A program made the position numbers and the translations under genes. A model generated the notes under the pieces. It was not told where the DNA came from. It saw only the letters and a program-made list of their open reading frames with translations, and ran no database searches. Positions 26,701 to 34,974 of a DNA stretch of 64,000 nt are shown here, in pieces (position 1 is the stretch's first letter; each line of letters starts with the position of its first letter). Source of the DNA: Pycnopodia helianthoides (taxonomy: Eukaryota; Echinodermata; Asteroidea; Forcipulatida; Asteriidae); NCBI GenBank assembly GCA_032158295.1, contig CM063262.1, positions 5,861,394 to 5,925,393 on the forward strand, in the 5' to 3' direction.

Positions 26701-29700
26701 TTGTCAATCATCGTGTGTAGAGTCTTCATCATGCTAAATCTATGTATCGTAATAGTTGTGCTTTGTAACTATGAGGTTTGCTGCGGGGGGGGGGGGGGGG
26801 GGGGGTCGTTTATAGTTGTGTTGTCATCGTAGTTGGTGTTTCATTATTTGAATAGACCCCACGCGCACAAATGATATCACACGCTCAAACAGCGCCCTCA
26901 CTGAGGTCAAAGGAAGGCTTACCATTGGCTGTGTGTTGTGCTCTGCTCGTACACACTTGCTTGTTGTTATCCCTTGTTTTGACCGCAGCGCTGGCCGCCA
27001 ATGCAAGGGGTCTGTAGACAAACCTTACTTGCGTATGACTCTACACGTTCACACGGATACCCTCGCTGAAGTCAAAAGCAGGGGGCCTCATTGGTTGACA
27101 GTTGTTTGCGTTTCCTTTGCCTGTGGCCTCAGCTACCGAATGACTGTGTGGGATATTTTTCAGACGCTCTCAACATTCAATCCCAATTATCGCTCTTTCT
27201 TGCAACGGCGGTTACCACTCAAGTGATGGATACCATTTTTTTGTGTCCATCACTTGAGGTGTGTGAATTTCACAAAATGAACTCTGTGCAGGGAGTCGAG
27301 TTGTGGTGAATTTTTCCTCCACCAGGAGAAGATCTGTTTTGTTTTAACCGTCTCGTTCAATAATTGTCCCAGGTACAAGGGCAGCACAACTTGCTTCAGA
27401 ATCCAACGTTAGTCGGTACCCACACAGTACAGCAGCCTGCAGTGACACTGGCTACTATAGCAAGTACACAGGTATGATGGTTGGAGTGGGGTGTGGATAT
27501 AAGGGGGGGGGGGGTTGAGAGTTGTTATTTACTGGCCAGATTTTATCTATTTGTCTATTTATTTTTCGGCTGATTACATTTTTTTGAACCTAGCCCCATA
27601 AACAGTGCCTCATACTCTGTACTCCCGCCGATTTTAATAGAGACCAGAGTTTTGGCACTATGGCGCCCCCCCCAGATCTTCCATTGCTTTCAAACAGTCT
27701 TGAAAGGCTTACATTTTGCAATGAAGATATATTCTGAAATGTAATTCACACTGTAACATTTCCCCGTACAAAAATTTTGATGTGAGGGTTGTTTTTAACT
27801 AGCATTTGAAGACCCCCCCCAGATTTCACGGCTGCTTATTTTGATGGCTGCAGTTAAAATAGGCAAGATATTAAAACGTCTCATTGTAAATTTTCTCTAC
27901 CAAAAAAGCACGGATCCGTATGCACAAGTGCTGCACGCCGCCATTGCTGGGGTGCTTGGCACAAGAGGTTTTGTTGTAAAGACACGGAGAAATTGTTTAC
28001 TTTTTGTGAAAACGAAAAAGTGTCATCCTCAACAATTTACATAATTTCTCTGAAAGGACAGCGTGACATAATGATGTAGAAAATACTTTCGTTGAATATT
28101 TGCAGCTACACAGACAGTCAGTGTTGAAATTCCGACAACAAAATAACCCCTCGCTGATGCAGTTCGTTTTAAACCAACCGTGCAGTTTCCGCGCCTACCA
28201 CACTTGTACTCGCCTATTGTCTGCGCTGTTTTCAGTCTGATGTGTCAATTACCAATTATTCAAATGAGCTTCATCTTTTTCTTCAAGTCCTCTTTCAAAT
28301 TAAAACAGTTCATCATTAAACCTTGTAGAAGTATCTTTCTCCTTTCAATTCTGGTCTTGTAAAATAAATTTTGGTCGGGTAAAACAACATTGAGCTGCAA
28401 GCCCAATTTTATCCCAGATTCGAGCCCCGATGAACATCTCAAAGAGATTGAGTGATTTGGTCAATAATTAATCCGATGTTTTTTTTCTTATATCCAGGCT
28501 GGAGCAACTATTGTGGCAGCCCCACCCACAATCACCGCTCAGCAGCAGTTGCAGATTCAGCACGCCCATAAGACGTCGGCCATTCAGCAGGCAGAGGAGT
28601 CCACCGATCTGGAGGAACTGGAACAGTTTGCCAGAACGTTCAAACAGCGGCGGATAAAGCTCGGCTTCACACAGGTGAGGTGCTGGGCCCATTTACAGTC
28701 GACACTTTATAAGAAGATTATCATTATGATTTTTTAAAGTAATGAAACCAAGGATGCCTCATGGGTGAACTTAATCACTGTAGCTTGCAAGCCTGAGGAA
28801 ATGTGTAAACAAGAGTGCATGCTATGTGAAACAGAAACAACGGGGTTAAACCCTTACTCTTCCATGATCAGTGTTCTGAGTTCTCTTATGTGCACTACCA
28901 ATCCAAGTACACGGGATGTACGGCTTTATGTCTCATCCGCAGTGCGGAGCAATTATGGTAAAGTATCTTGCTCAAGGATGCATGTACCACAATCGAGACT
29001 CGAACCTAGTCTCTGCTGATTAGAAACACCAGAGCTCTTAAAATTCGGTGCTCTTAACCGCTTGGCCACGACATGCCATAAGATCGCTGGGACTGGCCAA
29101 ATTACCTCTTTGTAACAGGAACGTTGTTATAAGAGGACAGCAAAACAGAGGAACACAAAGCAGAAATGAGATTCCGGACTTCAGAATGTACTCTTTATGA
29201 GCAGAACCTCTATATATCAGTGCTCTTTATGACAAGGGTTGACTGTTCTACCTGTAGAGCGGATTTTTGTGCTTAGAGGACAAGTGTATTTCTTAAACTC
29301 TGAAAGAAGATGTGTTTGCTAGTTCTTAATAACGGGTTTGCATTGTTGCGTCACTCATCTGCGCACAAGAGCCATGTGGTGAGATTAGCGTGCATTTATG
29401 CTTCGCCCTCCCTGCAGTAAAGCGGTAGTTATGAGATGGAAACTGTGCTGAGAGCCGCTCCATGGCACTGGACTCGAGCTCTGGTGTTTCTGATCAGGAG
29501 AGTTTGGGTTCGAGTCCCAATTGTGACACTTGTGCCCTTAAGCAAGACACGTGACCATCATTGCTGCGTCCTTCGGTAAAGCCGTGTGTGTTGTGTAATG
29601 CACGTAAATAAACCCACAGCACTTTTGATGGAACGAAGTATTATTTCAAGGGCAAAATATATTATTTTGAGAGCCAAAATATTATTTCCAGAACGTGAAA

Positions 29701-30817
29701 TATTATTTTGAGCAAACAATTTTATTTTGAGGGCACAAAATGCTATTTCGAGGGGATGAAATATTCCGAGGACACAAAATATTATTTTGAAGCAAACAAA
29801 ATAACATTTTGAGGGAATAAAGTTTTATTTCGAGGTCAAGCAGAATATTAAGTTGAATTTTGTTAATTATTTTTTATTGGGTTTGTTTGTATTGTGCAGG
29901 GTGACGTTGGATTAGCCATGGGAAAGCTGTATGGGAATGACTTCAGCCAGACGACCATCTCGCGCTTCGAGGCGCTCAATCTCAGCTTCAAGAACATGTG
30001 CAAGCTGAAGCCGTTGCTTCAGAAGTGGCTGGACGACGCCGACTCGACCATCTCCAATCCGTCCCTGCTCGGTGGCACCGGCTTGGACTCTCCGGACTCC
30101 CTCGGACGGCGCCGGAAGAAACGCACCAGCATCGAGACCAACATCCGCGTGTCTCTGGAGCGCGCCTTCATCCACAACCCCAAGCCCACCTCGGAGGAGA
30201 TCATGATGCTTTCGGAGACCCTCGGAATGGAGAAGGAGGTCGTACGAGTCTGGTTCTGCAACCGCCGCCAGAAGGAGAAGCGTATCAACCCTCCGTCTAT
30301 AAACCTTGCAAGTCTTGGCTACAACGGGTCCGGCCCGCTCATGAGCCCAACCACACACTCACAGTTAAACTCCAACAACAGTATCGGGCTGCCCATCACA
30401 GCGGCCAACGTGGCCGGGGTAGTGGGCACTGGCGCTGGGGGGTTGACCATGAATGCTACCCGGATCATCACGAGTGTCGCACAGGCCGTCGCCAACAACA
30501 ACAACCCGTTGAACAATTTTAAGGTCATGAACAACACCACCACGGTCAACAGCGCCATCACGGACGCTGTCAATGCGGTGTCCGTGCCTACCTCACTGGT
30601 CCCCAAGACCATCCATCTGGGCCAGCCCACCCAGGTGACCCCCGTACCGGTGTCGATCGGCTCGAACGGCACCCAGCCCACAAATCTGTCCATAAACACT
30701 ACAGCCAACACACTGCCCATGGAGGTGGTAACAATGACCGTGGCTAGTCACGAGACTTCCACTGCCCCCGCCTCGACCATGTCCACCATAGAGCCCAATG
30801 TGATAGGAACTAAATAA
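8682..30817 (+). CDS. POU2F1: POU2F1/Oct-1-type POU homeobox transcription factor (gene span, 12 coding exons, 5' end missing)
   Basis: Sequence-specific nuclear transcription factor; class II POU proteins bind the octamer ATGCAAAT. Coding exons: 8682-8744, 9237-9427, 11099-11152, 12120-12251, 13500-13721, 15065-15226, 19475-19600, 20825-20863, 24875-24967, 27373-27471, 28498-28674, 29900-30817. Counting from the Met at 8702 gives 751 residues, close to human Oct-1. Residues 15-387 are Gln/Thr/Ala-rich, with [12 protein letters not shown] matching vertebrate Oct-1. The POU-specific domain is at about 420-494 and the linker at 495-516. The homeodomain is at 517-576 with the class signature [11 protein letters not shown] (Cys50 at 566, Asn51 at 567). 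The tail is Ser/Thr/Asn/Val-rich. The frame is open upstream of Met 8702 and reads FQNSGI, resembling an internal Oct-1 stretch (DFQK), so translation probably starts in an earlier unseen exon. Vertebrates have three paralogues (POU2F1-3); the Gln-rich N-terminus fits POU2F1 best. Confidence 0.93.
9237..9427 (+). CDS. POU2F1: POU2F exon 2: Thr/Gln-rich segment
   Basis: Acceptor TTGTTTTAG ends at 9236; donor GTAAGA at 9428. A GTAAAT donor six bases earlier would also keep frame. Encodes residues 15-78: a Thr run ([13 protein letters not shown]), then [12 protein letters not shown] and a Gln-rich end ([13 protein letters not shown]). Transactivation-type low-complexity sequence. Confidence 0.82.
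9480..9925 (+). repeat. Dispersed repeat, type C
   Basis: Contains GGCCGCAGCATTTGC and ends ACCAATCTATGACCCTACCTT. A further 140 bp (9935-10075) is shared with 21262-21395. Open stretches inside are chance. Confidence 0.55.
10487..10843. repeat. Dispersed repeat, type B
   Basis: Ends GGTAATTGTCAAAGACTAG and AATTACCAAAAGTATCCACTG are partly inverted, and it has an internal hairpin around TGCCTGAGAAAGGCTTCATG. Confidence 0.65.
11099..11152 (+). CDS. POU2F1: POU2F exon 3 (54 bp)
   Basis: Acceptor TTTTGCAG ends at 11098; donor AAG|GTACAT. Encodes 18 residues (79-96), [18 protein letters not shown]. Phase 0 at both ends. It resembles the Gln/Leu blocks of the Oct-1 activation domain. Confidence 0.82.
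11207..11423. mobile_element. Palindromic MITE-like element, type A
   Basis: Inverted ends GGGCCCAATTTCATAGAGCT and ATATGAAATTGGGCC; 55 bp after POU2F exon 3. Confidence 0.75.
12120..12251 (+). CDS. POU2F1: POU2F exon 4: Gln/Ala-rich segment
   Basis: Acceptor CTCCACCAG ends at 12119; donor CAG|GTAAAC. Encodes residues 97-140 with [12 protein letters not shown], an alanine-rich stretch and [11 protein letters not shown]. Phase 0-0. The CAGCAG start could allow a one-Gln acceptor shift. Confidence 0.85.
12497..12667. mobile_element. Type-A element, left end missing
   Basis: Interior GAGCAGGATACCAGTCACAA and right end AGCTCTATGAAATTCGGCCC match type A; the left terminus is absent. Confidence 0.6.
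13500..13721 (+). CDS. POU2F1: POU2F exon 5: Gln/Thr/Val-rich activation segment
   Basis: Acceptor TGATCTAG ends at 13499; donor CTG|GTAAGT. Encodes residues 141-214, including [15 protein letters not shown] and [18 protein letters not shown]. Phase 0-0, 74 residues. The block matches the spaced Gln/Leu pattern of Oct-1 and Oct-2. Confidence 0.87.
13957..13998 (+). repeat. 12-bp tandem repeat
   Basis: CTAAGACCAGTT repeated nearly four times in the intron after exon 5. Confidence 0.8.
14000..14125. mobile_element. Short palindromic element
   Basis: TTCATACTTCACGCGAAAGC on the left and CGCAGGAAGTGTGAACCAGA on the right are roughly inverted. Related to 31901-32037. Confidence 0.45.
15065..15226 (+). 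CDS. POU2F1: POU2F exon 6: polyglutamine segment
   Basis: Acceptor TACTACAG ends at 15064. The likely donor is AAG|GTTTTT, which is weak; a GC donor (CAG|GCAAAG) six bases earlier is possible. Encodes residues 215-268: [19 protein letters not shown], then two polyQ runs of 8 and 9 split by SQQQQLH. Repeat length may vary among alleles. Phase 0-0. Confidence 0.78.
15520..15905 (+). repeat. Dispersed repeat, type C
   Basis: Shares the CATCCTTGGCCGCAGCATTC block and the ACCAATCTATGACCCT end with other type-C copies. Confidence 0.5.
16378..16479. promoter_or_regulatory. Pair of CRE-like palindromes
   Basis: TGACGTCA occurs at 16378-16385 and 16472-16479, in POU2F intron 6. TGACGTCA is the full CREB/ATF site. 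Function is inferred only. Confidence 0.25.
17985..18600 (-). repeat. About 119-bp tandem array, type D (5 copies)
   Basis: CAACCCTCCTACTGTCTGAC recurs near 18110, 18230, 18350 and 18470, with GCCAGCCGGCAATTTTATAT between. It lies in POU2F intron 6; single copies lie elsewhere. Confidence 0.85.
19030..19345 (-). repeat. Type-D tandem array (about 3 copies)
   Basis: CAACCCTCCTACTGTCTGAC occurs near 19127 and 19244, with a diverged unit before. It ends about 130 bp upstream of POU2F exon 7. Confidence 0.8.
19475..19600 (+). CDS. POU2F1: POU2F exon 7: conserved [12 protein letters not shown] motif
   Basis: Acceptor TTTCTGCCAG ends at 19474; donor CAG|GTCAGT. Encodes residues 269-310, ending [23 protein letters not shown] is identical to a vertebrate Oct-1 stretch and is followed by the matching QF/YVFL block. 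This is strong support for orthology outside the DNA-binding domain. Confidence 0.9.
20404..20665. mobile_element. Palindromic MITE-like element, type A (diverged)
   Basis: GGGCCCAGTTTCATAAAAGC at the left and GGCTTTATGAAATTGGG at the right. Confidence 0.65.
20825..20863 (+). CDS. POU2F1: POU2F exon 8 (39-bp small exon)
   Basis: Acceptor AATTCTGCAG ends at 20824; donor AAG|GTGAGC. Encodes [13 protein letters not shown] (residues 311-323), aligning with the vertebrate TNLQPAQFII region. Phase 0-0. It is easy for gene predictors to miss. Confidence 0.85.
21055..21400 (+). repeat. Type-C fragment plus shared 130-bp segment
   Basis: 21262-21395 closely repeats 9935-10075 (GAAAATACAGCTGCCCCC, TTTTTCAATGGGAGACTTAG). 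Confidence 0.55.
23118..23283. mobile_element. MITE-like inverted-repeat element
   Basis: The left end ATAGATGGATTGCAATACGC is the inverse of the right end GCGTATTGCAACATCTAT with few mismatches. It encodes nothing. Confidence 0.6.
24325..24545. repeat. Type-D repeat, inverted half-copies
   Basis: TCTTGCTGTCTGACCATTCA on the left and CCGACAGTAGGAGGGTTAA on the right have inverted ends, suggesting a parent mobile element for the D arrays. Confidence 0.5.
24875..24967 (+). CDS. POU2F1: POU2F exon 9: Gln-rich segment
   Basis: Acceptor CCCGTTGTAG ends at 24874; donor CAG|GTATAA. Encodes residues 324-354, [18 protein letters not shown] then [13 protein letters not shown]. Phase 0-0. Confidence 0.85.
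25390..25505 (+). repeat. 22-bp tandem repeat
   Basis: TTATACCCACTTTCAAATTA repeated about five times. Confidence 0.85.
25610..25915 (+). repeat. Degenerate about 20-bp AT-rich repeat
   Basis: Variants of GTGATAACGATTTGTTGTTA recur throughout. Confidence 0.7.
27373..27471 (+). CDS. POU2F1: POU2F exon 10
   Basis: Acceptor AATTGTCCCAG ends at 27372; donor CAG|GTATGA. Encodes residues 355-387, including [15 protein letters not shown] and [10 protein letters not shown]; compare QGLLQAQNLL in vertebrate Oct-1. Phase 0-0. Confidence 0.86.
28498..28674 (+). CDS. POU2F1: POU2F exon 11: start of POU-specific domain
   Basis: Acceptor TATATCCAG ends at 28497; donor CAG|GTGAGG. Encodes residues 388-446. 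From about 420 it reads [15 protein letters not shown] and [11 protein letters not shown], nearly identical to the first helices of the Oct-1 POU-specific domain. The intron falls between FTQ and GDVG. Confidence 0.96.
28765..29077 (-). repeat. tRNA-derived SINE, type E (near full length)
   Basis: Body with AGCCTGAGGAAATGTGTAAA, then the tRNA-related end ATCGAGACTCGAACCTAGTC...CCGCTTGGCCACGACA. It lies 90 bp after POU2F exon 11. Confidence 0.7.
29083..29252. mobile_element. Type-J MITE (uninterrupted copy)
   Basis: AAGATCGCTGGGACTGGCCA ... CTCTTTATGACAAGGGTTGA. Compare the interrupted copy at 6385-6965. Confidence 0.6.
29455..29590 (+). repeat. tRNA-derived SINE, type E (forward)
   Basis: GTTTGGGTTCGAGTCCCAAT is a consensus B-box with flanks. 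The family body CAAGACACGTGACCATC follows. Confidence 0.6.
29630..29860 (+). repeat. Degenerate about 23-bp repeat before the last POU2F exon
   Basis: Variants of AAATATTATTTTGAGGGC recur about nine times. The array stops within about 40 bp of the acceptor. Confidence 0.75.
29900..30817 (+). CDS. POU2F1: POU2F terminal exon: rest of POU-specific domain, homeodomain, tail
   Basis: Acceptor TATTGTGCAG ends at 29899; TAA stop at 30815-30817. Encodes residues 447-751. [20 protein letters not shown] through WLDDAD completes the POU-specific domain. A Ser/Gly/Pro linker follows, then the homeodomain 517-576 ([13 protein letters not shown] ... [12 protein letters not shown]). The 175-residue tail is rich in Asn, Thr, Val and Ser. 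It is far more GC-rich than the flanks. Tail, linker and homeodomain share one uninterrupted exon. Confidence 0.97.
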   Translation, partial: GDVGLAMGKLYGNDFSQTTISRFEALNLSFKNMCKLKPLLQKWLDDADSTISNPSLLGGTGLDSPDSLGRRRKKRTSIETNIRVSLERAFIHNPKPTSEEIMMLSETLGMEKEVVRVWFCNRRQKEKRINPPSINLASLGYNGSGPLMSPTTHSQLNSNNSIGLPITAANVAGVVGTGAGGLTMNATRIITSVAQAVANNNNPLNNFKVMNNTTTVNSAITDAVNAVSVPTSLVPKTIHLGQPTQVTPVPVSIGSNGTQPTNLSINTTANTLPMEVVTMTVASHETSTAPASTMSTIEPNVIGTK

Positions 30818-30875
30818 ATAATTCCCCCCCCCCCCCCCCGAGATTACACCCTCAATGCAAGTCTCAGTTGACCTT

Positions 30876-31146
30876 TAAGAGAACTTTGGGTTCCTTTCTT
30901 TGAGAACTTTGGGTTCCCTGGGGAGTTGGGTTCCCTGTTTGGGAACTTTGGGTTCCCTGTATGGGGAGTGTGGGTTCTCTGTTTGGGAATTTTGGGTTCC
31001 CTGTTTTGGGAACTTTGGGTTCCCTGTTTTGGGAACTTTGGGTTCTTTGTTTTGGGAACTTTGGGTTCCCTGTTTTGGGAACTTTGGGTTCCCTGTTTTG
31101 GGAACTTTGGGTTTCCCTGTTTTGGGAACTTGGTGTTCCCAGGTAC
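30876..31146 (+). repeat. 23-bp tandem repeat in POU2F 3'UTR
   Basis: The unit TTCCCTGTTTTGGGAACTTT plus GGG is repeated about 12 times, starting 60 bp after the stop. The unit is partly palindromic (TTCCC...GGGAA). Confidence 0.9.
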
Positions 31147-31900
31147 ATTGCTTTAAAGAACGTGGGGGAACCAAGATTGCACACTTTAAAACTGGAATAA
31201 GACCTGCTCAGTCTATTCACTGATGAATTTTTAGCTCTATTTTTTACAGTGGTTGACAGGTTTTTTGCGAGAGTTGAGTGATCAGACCAAAAAGCAGAAC
31301 AGTATCCGTGTGGAAGAGAACCGGAGGAAAACGAAAACCCTGAAAGGTCTGAGCTTTGCACAGTGTACCTCTGCAAAGTCTTCAAAACTAGCTCATTATT
31401 GCGCCTGCAGTTAAATTTATTCATCGATGAATTCAGAATCTCGATTTGTAAAGTTGGCGGCAGATTTCTTTGCTAGTTGTAGTTATGAAGGGAAAGCGTG
31501 TCGTTTTCCCCGCCGAGTGTGTGAAACTTGAGAATTGGTCCATACCAGCTGGTATAGCACAGCATTTTTGAAAGGCCTCCTGGCAAGAGGTATGTTTTTA
31601 TTACCAGCAACTTTGAGAGACATTTCAAGTGCGTGCTCAAATGAACGATACAGCAGCACCAAGAGACGTTTTGTGAAGAGAGTCTTGCTACCTCCAAGTG
31701 AACATTTTTAAATGTGAAGGGTTTTTCTCGTTGTGTGTTGAGGTAGACCATGCATTCATGTCATCCCACCGTCATCTCAGAGGTTAAAACAATCGTAATG
31801 CACTGCCGCGTACGAGAGGTATCCAGGATTGTCCACTTTTGACCTCTGTATACAAGGACATGGTTGCTTGTCAAGTGCTTCGTGGAACATGGCCATACAG

Positions 31901-32037
31901 CCCGGTTCATACTACACGCAAATCGCGAAAGTGGAGCGAGTTTCCTTGCGTCACAATTGGAAAATAACGCAGACATGATTGTCTGCGTCACGTAATTTGT
32001 TTCGCACTCGCCTTTCGGTGAAGTATGAAGCGGGCTT
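31901..32037. mobile_element. Short palindromic element
   Basis: CCGGTTCATACTACACGC on the left and GTGAAGTATGAAGCGGGCTT on the right are inverted. Related to 14000-14125. Confidence 0.5.
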
Positions 32038-32682
32038 AACACCGGTAAGGACGAGATGAAGCACAGCATACACCGTGGGTCTTCTAGACGGTGGTCTGGT
32101 TGTTTTGTTTGTTTTTTTTAACCAAAACTTACTTCGAGGGTCGGAGAATTCTCACGACTCGAAATGCAGATTGTACCAAAATTCTAAAGTTTGTCGTTTG
32201 TAAAATTGTACAATGCATTGCTGCAAGTAGTTTTTTTTTATGGTGGCGGGAAAGGGGATTTTATATTTTTTATTTATGTGTTTGGGGTGGGGTTATGTTC
32301 CTGGCTTAAAAACCTTCATGACAATATGATGTGTTTACACAATTCATGTATAAATTGATTTTGCAGCATTAAGAGAAAATAGCAAAGAGTTCCCTGAAAA
32401 GTACAAACTTTCGTTACTAAGACAGGCCCTAGAATTTGTGTCTCTTCTTTCTTTTTTTCTTCTGTAATTAGGCTATTATCGCCAGAGTATTGGACAAGAT
32501 TTTTAAAGGAAAAAACATAATTTTTCTCAGAAGTGTCTGTCCACTCCAGCAGCCGATGTAATGAAACTTTACGCAGCTGCGTAAGTTCACTTGTGCGAGG
32601 TTCTCGCGTTTTTTGGTGTAAAACTTACGCAATAAGTGGACTTTTAAGCAGTTGCGTAAAGTTTTGTGAAATCGGATAAGCC

Positions 32683-32770
32683 GCCATTGCTGAGGTCAAA
32701 CCCCCAAAAATCGTGCGCGTCAGGCACAACTGTCAGCCAATGTGGTCATCATTTGACCTCAGCAATGTCA
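32683..32770. mobile_element. Short palindromic element
   Basis: CATTGCTGAGGTCAAA at the left and TTTGACCTCAGCAATG at the right are exact inverses. Similar motifs occur near 17590 and 26905. Confidence 0.6.
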
Positions 32771-33742
32771 TCTTCAAGAGATCTATTTCATGAAGGCAGA
32801 AAATCACTTTCCTTAAAAGCGAAAATTTGCATAGTGAAAGGAAGCAGGGTACCAGTTACAACTAATTTATATTACGTAACACTTTGGTTGGTTACCTGGT
32901 TTTTGCTATTGCAGTTTTCCATGCTAAGCAACTTAGCTTAAACAGCTTTATAATTTTTTTTATAAAAAACGGTTGAATGCGGCTTGTGGTAGCACAGAAA
33001 AAAAAGGGGGAAGATTGGGAGTCTGACAGAAGAATTGTCCAAAGAGAGAAAGTGTATTACTCATAAAGCTGTAAATGACTAGAGCACTAGCTATTTATTC
33101 CACGTGCACAAATTATTTTGTTAAGCCTCTCAGACGAAGATATGTATGAGGATTGTGCGTGATAGTGGAATGAACTCATTTTTTCGTTGCCTCTTTTCGA
33201 AGACATTGGCTTCGGTTCTGTTGGTTATTTTGAAAACGTGCGCTTTTGGTGTGGGTAGTCAAAACAGGCAGACTGAGCCTAAGCCATTGTTTGTTATCTA
33301 CAAAAAAAGGCCATACAACTTTATTCAAGATGAAACTGACTCAAATGTGCATATGCAGGTTTACGTTATGCTTACAAAAGTACGCACGTTACCGAAGTTA
33401 TGCTTTCAAGTTGTAGATGCACTGTTACAAGCCGCACGACAGCTGTACAAAATGTCACGCTGTTTTTGAATAGGTCTGTACACAAATGGATGCGCCCATA
33501 CGGCTTCAAAACCCGGGGCAAGTTACTGCTCCAGTCAATATACATGAAGCTCAATGGTTTTACTTTGTTGAATAATTTTGTTACCTCGGTGTAGACGACA
33601 GTTTTTGTTACTTTATTCTTTTATCTTGAAAAAGCTTTACAGTGGTTAAAAATTGTGGAAATACATGTATGTAAATACAATTGTACAGGTTAATTAATTT
33701 TATACCAGCATGTATTCTTTTAATAGTATAGCATTAAGGCCG

Positions 33743-33748
33743 AATAAA
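33743..33748 (+). terminator. Candidate poly(A) signal of POU2F
   Basis: AATAAA lies about 2.9 kb past the stop, just before the tandem array that separates the two genes. No transcript evidence. Confidence 0.35.
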
Positions 33749-33834
33749 ATTAACAAATTGGTTAGCGTCCTTTTTCTGGAATCATTGTGGTGCATGTTTT
33801 AGTTCTTCATTATCACTCAGTTAAATGGAGGCGC

Positions 33835-34370
33835 AAATTCTTACCCTTGTGATTTTTGACCCAAATTTGATGAAAAATGCTGGACTTACCCCCTTGTAAT
33901 TTTTTTCAATTGTTGACCAAAATTTGATGAAAAATGCTGGACTTGCCACCCTTGTAATTTTTTTCAATTTTGGACCAAAATTCGTTAAAGATGCTGGAAT
34001 TACCCCTTGTGATTTTTTCAATTTTTGACCCAAATTTGATTGAAAATGCTGGACTTACCCCTTGTGATTTTTTCAATTTTTGACCTAAATTTGTTGAAAA
34101 ATGCTGGACTTACCCCTTGTGATTTTGTCAATTTTTGACCCAAATTTGATGGAAAATGCTGGACTTACCCCTTGTGATTTTGTCAATTTTTGACCCAAAT
34201 TTGATGGAAAATGCTGGACTTACCCCTTGTGATTTTGTCAATTTTTGACCTAAATTTGTTGAAAAATGCTGGACTTACCCGTTGTGATTTTTTCAATTTC
34301 GGACCCAAATTTGATAAAAATGCTGGAGTTACCCCTTGTGTTTTTCGCAAATTTTGACACACATTTGATA
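33835..34370. repeat. About 57-bp tandem array between the two genes
   Basis: AATGCTGGACTTACCCCTTG followed by TCAATTTTTGACCCAAATTT is repeated about nine to ten times, with small length changes. Confidence 0.88.
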
Positions 34371-34631
34371 AAATACTGTGAAGTTTCCAAGGTGCAGAGT
34401 TCTAGTGACTTCTCCTTACACGAAAAAGAAAACCCTACCTTGACAACTAAATACACTTAACATATCGTCGTGTCAGTACAATAGCATTTGACAGTTTTGT
34501 AACAGTTGACAGTTTGTATCTTGCATGAATGATGTATCTCGGTGTGTACTTGTTTTGGTAGGACCTTGGGGCTATTTTAAGCAAGATACGACACTTTGAC
34601 AATTTCAAACTCACGCCTATCGTTAGAGCTT

Positions 34632-34637
34632 TTTATT
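34632..34637 (-). terminator. Candidate distal poly(A) signal of the NACHT gene
   Basis: TTTATT on the plus strand, AATAAA on the minus strand, beyond the 3' repeat array. Confidence 0.3.
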
Positions 34638-34974
34638 AGGAGATACACCTTCTTTGCACTGTCAGGGCAACATAATCTTCCCAATTTTAGGCTCTTCTCA
34701 CAAAAATTCTACCTAGGAAAATAGTTCAATCACTGAAAAAATAAAGATATTTACAAAAATATAACATCAAAATATACACACAAAAGTTTACTGTATAAAA
34801 TATAAAAGAGTGTTTCCTTATTATTGCCAAGACTAAATAGCAGTTTCTAAAAATACTACTTTTTTTAAGAAACCATTTAGAGGAAAAAATGTCAATCATG
34901 AAAAATATATACTGTTCACAAGAACAATGTGCACTTACACAAATTTTACATGTAAACTTTACAAAATTTAATCC

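Larger units (their letters stand above)
24968..29899. other. POU2F introns between exons 9 and 12
   Basis: Contains a reverse type-H element (25058-25165), AT-rich short repeats (25390-25505, 25610-25915, 29630-29860), a poly-G run near 26785, a hairpin at 27209-27258, two tRNA-SINEs (28765-29077, 29455-29590) and a type-J MITE (29083-29252). Nothing coding recognised. Confidence 0.55.
30818..33770 (+). other. Probable 3'UTR of POU2F
   Basis: No further coding sequence was found. It holds a poly-C run, the 23-bp repeat array at 30876-31146, two palindromic elements (31901-32037, 32683-32770) and an element remnant near 32780-32950. The best poly(A) signal after the stop is AATAAA at 33743-33748; an AATAAA overlapping the stop codon is less plausible. 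The length is inferred. Confidence 0.4.

Noticed and set aside
29912..30720. Antisense and shifted frames across the last POU2F exon
   Set aside because: Shadows of a GC-rich exon whose true frame encodes the POU domain and homeodomain.
30864..31424. 186-codon minus-strand frame and several plus-strand frames
   Set aside because: They translate the 23-bp 3'UTR repeat in different frames. There is no non-repeat homology.
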